DNA of 6,194 nt from Candidatus Dormiibacterota bacterium (GTDB lineage: Bacteria > Chloroflexota > Dormibacteria > Aeolococcales > Bog-877). Shown in pieces: positions 1 to 4,532 of the stretch; within the stretch, counting starts at the first letter, position 1; each line of letters opens with the position of its first letter. A program made the position numbers and the translations under genes. A model generated the notes under the pieces. The model saw only the letters and a list, made by a program, of their open reading frames with translations, had not been told where the DNA came from and did not search any database. The stretch lies in NCBI GenBank assembly GCA_030038765.1, contig JASHRA010000191.1, positions 1-6,194 on the forward strand, in the 5' to 3' direction.

Positions 1-149
1 TGGCCACGCTCCAGGAGCGCCTCGCCCAGCTCCAGGGCCTGGGCGGTGTGGGCCAGGCGGCCGCTGGGGCGCTCGGCCCGCGCCATGCCCCAGAGCAGGC
101 GCCGGCCCCGCCGCTCCAGCTCCTCCGCTCCCATCTGCGGCTGCCTCAT
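1..149 (-). CDS. 5' end of an unidentified gene (partial)
   Basis: An open minus-strand frame starts at ATG 149-147 and runs off the left edge without a stop, giving 49 codons. The visible protein is charged and apparently helical (MRQPQMGAEELERRGRRLLW, then a stretch rich in Ala, Leu, Glu and Arg). I do not recognise the family. The frame is favoured over the opposite strand because all but two of its third codon positions are G or C. A second in-frame ATG at 134-132 has a GAGG nine bases upstream and may be the true start. With ATG 149 the transcript could be leaderless, because an AATACT element lies six bases upstream. It is read divergently from the cobalamin-binding gene. No function can be inferred from so short a fragment. 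Confidence 0.5.
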   Translation of the reverse strand, partial: MRQPQMGAEELERRGRRLLWGMARAERPSGRLAHTAQALELGEALLERG

Positions 150-155
150 GGCCGC

Positions 156-161
156 AGTATT
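156..161 (-). promoter_or_regulatory. candidate -10 element (AATACT) for the leftward gene
   Basis: Read on the minus strand this is AATACT, one of the few A/T-rich spots in the region. Six bases separate it from the ATG at 149, the distance expected if transcription starts at the A of the start codon (leaderless mRNA). No convincing -35 box is seen. The assignment is inference from spacing and composition. Confidence 0.35.
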
Positions 162-166
162 GCCGC

Positions 167-186
167 TCCCGCGCCCGGGGGCGGGA
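167..186. repeat. 20-bp imperfect palindrome between divergent promoters
   Basis: The arms TCCCGC and GCGGGA flank a central CCCGGG; the whole 20 bp is self-complementary except for one mismatched pair (173/180). It lies between the two outward-facing -10-like elements at 156-161 and 188-193, where a regulator could act on both genes. In DNA this GC-rich, chance palindromes of C and G are common, so an operator role is only a possibility. Confidence 0.3.
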
Positions 187-187
187 A

Positions 188-193
188 TAGACT
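188..193 (+). promoter_or_regulatory. candidate -10 element (TAGACT) for the mutase subunit gene
   Basis: TAGACT fits the TAnnnT form of a -10 box and lies nine bases before ATG 203, so the mRNA would have a leader of only a few bases or none. The surrounding octamer ATAGACTG occurs again at 2809-2816 in front of the MutS-like operon. No good Shine-Dalgarno sequence precedes ATG 203, which agrees with leaderless or near-leaderless translation. Confidence 0.4.
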
Positions 194-202
194 GAGCGTC
201 CG

Positions 203-625
203 ATGAGTTCCCGACCGATTCGGATCCTCACCGCCAAGGTGGGCCTGGACGGCCACGACCGGGGCATCAAGGTGATCTCCCGGGCGCTCCGCGACGCCGG
301 CATCGAGGTGATCTACACCGGCCTCCACCAGACCCCGGCCCACGTGGTCGAGGCGGCCATCCAGGAGGACGTCGACGGGATCGGGATCTCGCTCCTCTCC
401 GGGGCCCACATGACCCTCTTCCCCGAGGTGCTGCGGCTGCTGCGGGAGCGTGGCGCCGAGGACATCGTGGTCTTCGGGGGCGGCATCGTCCCGCCCCAGG
501 ACGCCGCCGAGCTGAAGCGGCTGGGCGTCGACGAGGTCTTCACCCCGGGCACCAGCATCGCCGACATCGTCGCCTACGTGGAGCGCCGCTTCGGCCGGGA
601 GCGGGTCGGGTCGGGGGCCGACTGA
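203..625 (+). CDS. cobalamin-binding subunit of an acyl-CoA mutase (methylmalonyl-CoA mutase C-terminal type)
   Basis: A 140-residue protein made almost entirely of the B12-binding fold found at the C-terminus of methylmalonyl-CoA mutase. The base-off/His-on signature DxHxxG is D16-G-H18-D-R-G21; His18 would be the lower cobalt ligand. The SxL motif is S63-L-L65 and the glycine-rich turn is GGG 92-94 followed by IVPP. Such small subunits pair with a separate catalytic subunit of about 550 residues to carry out adenosylcobalamin-dependent carbon-skeleton rearrangement of acyl-CoAs in the cytoplasm. Length matches stand-alone small subunits of methylmalonyl-, isobutyryl- or 2-hydroxyisobutyryl-CoA mutases. 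Sequence alone does not decide the substrate, because specificity lies in the large subunit, which is not in the window. The start was chosen because the conserved IRILTAKVGLDGHDRG block begins just after it; the Shine-Dalgarno is weak. Confidence 0.93.
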   Translation: MSSRPIRILTAKVGLDGHDRGIKVISRALRDAGIEVIYTGLHQTPAHVVEAAIQEDVDGIGISLLSGAHMTLFPEVLRLLRERGAEDIVVFGGGIVPPQDAAELKRLGVDEVFTPGTSIADIVAYVERRFGRERVGSGAD

Positions 626-635
626 GAGCGCCATC

Positions 636-644
636 TGCTACCAT
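636..644 (+). promoter_or_regulatory. candidate extended -10 promoter (TGCTACCAT) for rplY
   Basis: TGC followed by TACCAT matches the extended -10 pattern TGnTAnnnT. It lies in the 66-base spacer after the mutase subunit gene and would start a leader of about 40 bases containing the hairpin at 657-674 and the GAGGG ribosome-binding site at 678-682. No -35 box is visible. rplY may therefore be transcribed separately from the gene before it. Confidence 0.35.
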
Positions 645-656
645 CCGAGCGCTCCG

Positions 657-674
657 GGGCCGCCGTGGCGGCCC
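657..674 (+). other. GC-rich hairpin in the rplY leader
   Basis: GGGCCGC and GCGGCCC form a perfect 7-bp stem around CGTG. It ends three bases before the rplY Shine-Dalgarno (678-682). No T-run follows, so it is not a standard intrinsic terminator for the upstream gene. It could moderate translation of rplY or protect an mRNA end; this is inference only. Confidence 0.45.
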
Positions 675-691
675 GCTGAGGGTGGCTCGCC

Positions 692-1390
692 ATGGGGTGG
701 AGGCCGATGGATTTCGCACTAGAGGTGGCTCCGCGCTCGACGCTCGGGCGCCACGTGACCGGCCTGCGCCACCACGGCCTGGTGCCGGGCGTCATCTACG
801 GCCACGACGTCGACCCCCTCACCGTCGAGGTGGAGGGGCGGGAGCTGGGCCGGGTCTACCACCGGGCGGGGCGCAGCCACCTGATCCAGCTCAAGGTGAC
901 GGGCGAGCGCCGCTCCCGCTCGGTCCTGATCAAGGAGCTCCAGTCCAACCCCCGCAACGCCGCCCTGGTCCACGTCGACTTCTTCCAGGTAAACCTCAGG
1001 GAGAAGCTCACCGTCTCCGTCCCGGTGGTGCTGGTGGGGGAGGCGCCGGCGGTCCGCCTGGGCGTGGGCGAGCTGCTCCACCTGCAGCACTCGCTCGAGA
1101 TCAGCTGCCTGCCCGACGCCATCCCGGGCGAGATCGACATCGACATCTCCGAGCTGGCCGAGATCGACGACGCGGTGCGCGTCTCCGCCGTCCAGCTGCC
1201 CGAGGGCGTGGAGCTGGCCGGGAGCGTGGACCCGGAGGACGTGCTGGCCAAGATCGCCGCCCCCAGGATCCAGGAGGCGGTGGAGGAGGCCGCGGCCGAG
1301 GCTGAGGAGGCCCCGGCCGCGGGCGAGGGTGCTCCGGCGGCGGCCGAGGCCGAGGAGCAGCCGGGGGAGGCCCCGGCCGAGGAGTCCTAG
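692..1390 (+). CDS. rplY: 50S ribosomal protein bL25, long TL5/CTC form
   Basis: A 232-residue protein of the L25/TL5/CTC family, which binds 5S rRNA in the large ribosomal subunit. The N-terminal L25 domain (about residues 7-100) carries RHHGLVPGVIYG (26-37) and the conserved KELQSNPRNAALVHVDFFQV block (81-100). The C-terminal TL5-type beta domain (about 104-192) carries VGEAPAVRLGVGELL and PGEIDIDISEL. Residues 194-232 form an acidic Ala/Glu/Pro-rich tail, probably disordered and common in high-GC lineages. ATG 692 is chosen because GAGGG lies nine bases upstream. ATG 707 (MDFALEV) is a possible alternative that better matches typical family starts, but its GGAGG is only three bases away. 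In many bacteria rplY is followed by pth; here it instead meets rarA tail to tail, sharing a CTAG at the stops. Confidence 0.95.
   Translation: MGWRPMDFALEVAPRSTLGRHVTGLRHHGLVPGVIYGHDVDPLTVEVEGRELGRVYHRAGRSHLIQLKVTGERRSRSVLIKELQSNPRNAALVHVDFFQVNLREKLTVSVPVVLVGEAPAVRLGVGELLHLQHSLEISCLPDAIPGEIDIDISELAEIDDAVRVSAVQLPEGVELAGSVDPEDVLAKIAAPRIQEAVEEAAAEAEEAPAAGEGAPAAAEAEEQPGEAPAEES
1387..1390. other. shared CTAG: overlapping stop codons of rplY and rarA
   Basis: TAG at 1388-1390 ends rplY on the plus strand and TAG at 1389-1387 ends rarA on the minus strand. The two genes overlap by one self-complementary tetranucleotide. There is no room between them for a terminator, so transcripts of each gene must extend into the other's 3' coding region. 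Confidence 0.9.
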
Positions 1391-2735
1391 CCCTCCCCTG
1401 GCCCCTCCCGGCGGCGCTGGGCCCGCTCCAGGCGCCGGGCCAGCTCCGGCTCCTCTCCGAACTCCGATGGTTGGTAGTAGCGCTGACCCTCCAGCTCCGC
1501 CGGCAGGTGTCGGTGGGAGACGAGCGCGTCCGGCTGGTCGTGGGCGTACTGGTAACCGGAGCCGAAGCCGCGCCGCCGGTCGAGGGCCGTGACCGCGTTG
1601 CGCAGGTGGAGCGGCACCGGCAGGTGGAGGTGACGGCGGACGTCCTCCCCGGCCGCGCCCAGGGCCCGCACCACGCTGTTGCTCTTGGGCGCCAGGGCGA
1701 GGAAGAGGGCGGCCTCGGTGAGGGGGATCTGGCACTCGGGCATGCCCACCGCACGCACCGCGCCGTGGGCGGCCACGGCCAGCTCCAGGGCCGCGGGCTG
1801 GGCCAGGCCCACATCCTCGGCGGCCAGGATGACCATGCGGCGGGCCGGGACCAGGGGGTCCTCGCCCGCCTCCAGGAGCCGGGCCAGCCAGTACACGGCG
1901 GCGTCCGGGTCGCTGCCCCGCATCGACTTGATGAAGGCGGAGAGGAGCTGGTAGTGGAGGTCCCCGGCGCGGTCGTGGCGGAGCACCGGGCTGCTCAGCA
2001 CCCGCTCCAGCCGGGCGCGGTCCAGCAGGCCGCCGTCGGCGACCCCTGAGGCGGCCTGCTCCAGGGCGTTGAGCATGGTCCGACCGTCGCCGCCGGAGCG
2101 GGCCAGGAGCAGCTCCCGCGCCTCGGGCTCGAGGCTGAGCCGGCGCCGCCCCAGGCCCCGCTCGGGATCCTCCAGGGCCAGGTCCAGCAGGGGCCCCAGC
2201 TGCTCCCCGCCGAGGGGCTCCAGCTCGAAGACCTGGAGCCGGGAGAGCAGCGCCCCCGAGAGCTGGAAGGAGGGGTTCTCGGTGGTGGCCCCGACGAGCG
2301 TGATGAGGCCGCTCTCGAGGTGGGGGAGGAGGGCGTCCTGCTGGGTCCGGCTGAAGTGGTGGATCTCGTCCAGGAAGAGCACCGTCTGCTGCCCCAGGCG
2401 CTGGCGCTGGCGGGCCTCGGCGACGGTGGCGCGGATCTCGGCCACGCCCGCGCTCACCGCCGAGAGCGCGACCAGGTGGGCGGCGCGGGAGCGGGCCAGG
2501 AGCTGGGCGATGCTGGTCTTGCCGCTGCCGGGCGGCCCACCAGGACCAGCGAGGGCAGGGGGCCGCCGGCGAGGGCGGGACGGAGCGCGCCCTCGGGCCC
2601 GACCAGTGCCTCCTGGCCCAGCACCTCCTCCAGCGTGCGCGGGCGCAGCCGCGCCGCCAGCGGCTCGGGCAGCCGTCCGGGTCCCGGACCGGGCTCCGGA
2701 GCCCTCTCCGCGCCGAGCGGGAGCTGCGCGTCCAC
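1387..2735 (-). CDS. rarA: replication-associated recombination protein A (AAA+ ATPase), frameshifted as read
   Basis: RarA/MgsA is a cytoplasmic AAA+ ATPase related to clamp loaders that acts at stalled forks and single-strand DNA ends. Joining the two frames gives 449 residues, normal for the family. Visible in corrected numbering: the N-terminal block PLAARLRPRTLEEVLGQEAL (25-44), Walker A GPPGSGKT (67-74), Walker B LFLDEIH (Asp123-Glu124), sensor 1 GATTENPSF (Asn154), the SRL arginine (Arg166), sensor 2 GDGR (Arg219), and the C-terminal tetramerisation region with FIKSMRGSDPDAAVYWLARLL and EDVGLAQPAAL. One base is missing near 2534-2538, so the N-terminal frame (2735 to about 2536) does not read into the rest; the longest intact piece is 2457-1387. 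All else looks intact, so a sequencing error is at least as likely as a true pseudogene. GTG 2735 is the first usable in-frame start; it has no clear Shine-Dalgarno, but a -10-like CAAGAT lies six bases upstream. Confidence 0.9.
2534..2538 (-). other. single-base deletion (frameshift) in the rarA Walker A codons
   Basis: On the minus strand the text reads GTGGGCCGCCCGGCAGC. Upstream codons read SLVLVG and downstream codons read PPGSGKTSIAQLLARS in a different frame. Inserting one G or C into the GGGCC run restores VGPPGSGKT exactly. The run of G and C in very GC-rich DNA is a typical site for base-dropping errors in sequencing or assembly. Confidence 0.88.
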
Positions 2736-2809
2736 GGGGCCATCTTGACGCTTCAGCGGGGCCTCACCGGGTGCCGAGGGCCCGGGCCGGGGCGGGGCGC
2801 GGGTTGAGA

Positions 2810-2815
2810 TAGACT
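2810..2815 (+). promoter_or_regulatory. candidate -10 element (TAGACT) for the MutS-like operon
   Basis: TAGACT within GATAGACTGG has the same core octamer, ATAGACTG, as the element before the mutase subunit gene. Transcription from here would give a leader of roughly 180 bases before the TTG start at 3000, containing the structures at 2866-2929 and 2950-2977. No -35 box is evident at the usual distance. Confidence 0.35.
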
Positions 2816-2865
2816 GGCCCGGTCCGGCGATGGGACCCGCCGCGGCCGCGGAAGCCAAAACTGCT

Positions 2866-2929
2866 CTGGGTGCCCGAGCTGACGGCCCCTGACCACCAGC
2901 CGGTACCGGAGGTCGGGAACTGAACCCAG
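2866..2929 (+). other. possible structured leader element before the MutS-like genes
   Basis: CTGGGT (2866-2871) can pair with ACCCAG (2924-2929), and just inside it CCCGA (2873-2877) can pair with TCGGG (2913-2917). This leaves an internal loop of one base against six. The enclosed segment contains a perfect 10-bp palindrome, CCGGTACCGG (2900-2909). I could not match this to a tRNA, SRP RNA or a riboswitch class. It may be a leader structure, a small RNA, or chance pairing in GC-rich DNA. Confidence 0.3.
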
Positions 2930-2949
2930 CGAGACGCGCGCCCGGGGCG

Positions 2950-2977
2950 GGCGGGCCGGTTCGCCGAGGGCCCCGCC
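2950..2977 (+). other. strong hairpin with UUCG tetraloop upstream of the MutS-like operon
   Basis: GGCGGG/CCCGCC with a bulged C2971, then CC/GG and GG/CC, closes on a TTCG loop at 2960-2963. It ends seven bases before the GGGAG ribosome-binding site (2985-2989). There is no following T-run, so it does not look like an intrinsic terminator. It may influence translation initiation at the TTG codon or stabilise the mRNA. Confidence 0.45.
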
Positions 2978-2984
2978 GGACAGC

Positions 2985-2989
2985 GGGAG
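2985..2989 (+). promoter_or_regulatory. ribosome-binding site GGGAG supporting the TTG start at 3000
   Basis: GGGAG lies ten bases before TTG 3000. The frame is open back to a stop at 2880-2882 but contains no ATG, GTG or TTG before 3000, so this site and the conserved FHSIL beginning together decide the start. Confidence 0.6.
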
Positions 2990-2999
2990 CGTCCTGAGC

Positions 3000-4532
3000 T
3001 TGGCGTTCCACAGCATCCTCCACGAGGGAGCGGAGGAGCCCGAGCTGGCCCCCGCCAGCGAGGAGAGGACCCTCACCGACCTCAACCTGGACCAGGTCTT
3101 CGAGGCCCTCACCAAGGGCCGTGAGGAGTACCGCCTGCGGCCCCTGCTGGAGCAGCAGCTGGCCAGCCTGGCCGCGATCGGGTACCGGCACCGCGTCTTC
3201 CGCGACCTGGAGCGCCCCTCGACCCTGGAGCGGGTGCGCGCCTTCGCCCAGGGCATGCGCCAGGTGCGGGCGCGGCTCACCACCGCCGGCAAGCTCCGCT
3301 ACAAGTACCAGAAGGAGAGCTGGTTCCTGGACGCGGCCCAGCTCTACTGCGAGACCGCCCGGGGCCTGGCCCGTGACCTGGAGGGCGAGCCGGTCACGTC
3401 CGAGGGCCTGGGCGGGCTCCGCGACTACCTGCGCCAGTACGTCGGCTCCAGCCGCTTCTCCGCCCTCGCCGAGGACGTGGAGCGGGTCCGGGCCGACCTC
3501 TCCGGCATCACCTACAGCGTCCACCTCCGGGGGCGGCGGATCACGGTGCGCCGCTACGAGGGGGAGCCGGACTACAGCGCCGAGGTGGAGCAGACCTTCG
3601 AGCGCTTCAAGCAGCACCAGGTCAAGGACTACCTGGTCCCCTTCAACGACTTCCCCGACATGAACCACGTCGAGGCCGGCATCCTGGACCAGGTGGCGCG
3701 GCTCTTCGAGCCCGAGTTCCAGGCCCTCGAACAGTTCTGCGCCCAGCACCGCTCCTTCGTCGACCACCTGGTGGAGCGCTTCGACCGCGAGATCCAGTTC
3801 TACCTCGCCTTCCTCGACCACGCGGAGCCGCTGCGCGCCGCCGGGCTCAGCTTCTGCTACCCCGAGGTCTCGGCCGAGGAGAAGCGGCTGCTGGCCCGGG
3901 ACACGTTCGACCTGGCCCTGGCCGCCAAGCTGGTGGCCCAGGGCCGGGAGGTGGTGCTCAACGACCTGGAGCTGCGGGACGGGGAGCGGATCCTGCTCGT
4001 CACCGGGCCCAACCAGGGGGGCAAGACGACCACCTCGCGCACCTTCGGCCAGCTCCACTACCTGGCCCGGCTGGGCTACCCCCTGCCCGGCCGGGAGGCG
4101 AGGATCTTCCTCTTCGACCGCCTGCTCACCCACTTCGGCCGCGAGGAGACGCTCGCCGACCTCACCGGCAAGCTGGAGGAGGAGCTGGTGCGGATCCGGG
4201 ACATCCTGGAGCTGGCCACGCCGCGCAGCGTCGTCGTCCTCAACGAGATCTTCACCTCGGCGACGCTCAAGGACTCCATCTTCCTCGGCCGGGAGCTGAT
4301 GACCCGCCTGCTCCAGCTCGACCTGCTCTGCGTCTGGGTCACCTTCGTCGAGGAGCTGGCCACCTTCGCCCCCTCGGTGGTGAGCATGACCAGCACGGTG
4401 GTGCCGGAGAACCCGGCCGAGCGCACCTTCAGGGTGGTGCGGCGTCCCGCCGACGGGCTGGCCTACGCCGTCGCCATCGCCGAGCGCCACGGGCTCACCT
4501 ACGAGCGGCTGCGCCAGAGGATCGGGGCGTGA
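3000..4532 (+). CDS. short MutS-family ATPase, first of a coupled pair (MutS-like A)
   Basis: A 510-residue protein with the MutS core and ATPase regions only. Residues 27-70 (DLNLDQVFEALTKGREEYRL onward, ending YRHRVFRDL) resemble the start of MutS domain III, and the middle is helical lever-like sequence. The C-terminal ABC-type ATPase has Walker A G336-PNQGGKTT (Lys342), a signature-like TGKLEEEL (389-396) and a Walker B-like VVVLNEIFTSAT with Asn415-Glu416. Canonical MutS has Asp-Glu there and a Thr-His motif next; here the latter is Thr448-Phe449. No N-terminal mismatch-binding Phe-x-Glu domain or connector is present, so ordinary mismatch recognition is unlikely. The Walker A Lys and the glutamate remain, so nucleotide binding, and perhaps hydrolysis, is plausible. 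TTG is the start. The gene overlaps its paralogue by GTGA, suggesting equimolar synthesis and a heterodimer. Family membership is firm; the role is unknown. Confidence 0.9.
   Translation: MAFHSILHEGAEEPELAPASEERTLTDLNLDQVFEALTKGREEYRLRPLLEQQLASLAAIGYRHRVFRDLERPSTLERVRAFAQGMRQVRARLTTAGKLRYKYQKESWFLDAAQLYCETARGLARDLEGEPVTSEGLGGLRDYLRQYVGSSRFSALAEDVERVRADLSGITYSVHLRGRRITVRRYEGEPDYSAEVEQTFERFKQHQVKDYLVPFNDFPDMNHVEAGILDQVARLFEPEFQALEQFCAQHRSFVDHLVERFDREIQFYLAFLDHAEPLRAAGLSFCYPEVSAEEKRLLARDTFDLALAAKLVAQGREVVLNDLELRDGERILLVTGPNQGGKTTTSRTFGQLHYLARLGYPLPGREARIFLFDRLLTHFGREETLADLTGKLEEELVRIRDILELATPRSVVVLNEIFTSATLKDSIFLGRELMTRLLQLDLLCVWVTFVEELATFAPSVVSMTSTVVPENPAERTFRVVRRPADGLAYAVAIAERHGLTYERLRQRIGA
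4517..4520 (+). promoter_or_regulatory. ribosome-binding site GAGG inside the end of MutS-like A
   Basis: GAGG lies eight bases before GTG 4529, within the last codons of the upstream gene. With the GTGA overlap of stop and start it supports translational coupling of the two genes. Confidence 0.65.

Noticed and set aside
3..206. A plus-strand open frame ending in TGA at 204-206, which would overlap the mutase subunit start as ATGA
   Set aside because: Attractive as an operon junction, but its third codon positions are poorer in G/C than those of the opposite strand, especially after 140, and the translation does not resemble the end of a mutase large subunit. It cannot be fully excluded because the left part is missing.
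682..1305. A 207-codon plus-strand frame overlapping rplY
   Set aside because: It is an Arg/Pro/Gly-rich shifted frame of rplY with no conserved motif; the rplY frame matches bL25 along its length.
2830..2892. A 20-codon open frame (MGPAAAAEAKTALGARADGP) after the TAGACT element
   Set aside because: No ribosome-binding site, no regulatory codon run and low-complexity composition; an open frame this short is expected by chance.
2816..2999. A tRNA, SRP RNA or cobalamin riboswitch in the divergent gap
   Set aside because: GGTTCAGTTCC (minus) lacks the conserved A of a T-loop and no acceptor stem or anticodon arm can be placed. The GGAA-type SRP hairpin sequence is absent. GAGGTCGGGAACTG only loosely resembles a B12 box, and the other riboswitch core elements are missing.
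2454..4490. A 678-codon open frame on the minus strand opposite MutS-like A
   Set aside because: Its lower part is the N-terminal frame of rarA, but the rest is the mirror of strongly conserved MutS-family codons. GC-rich codons rarely yield stops on the opposite strand, so the opening is expected by composition.
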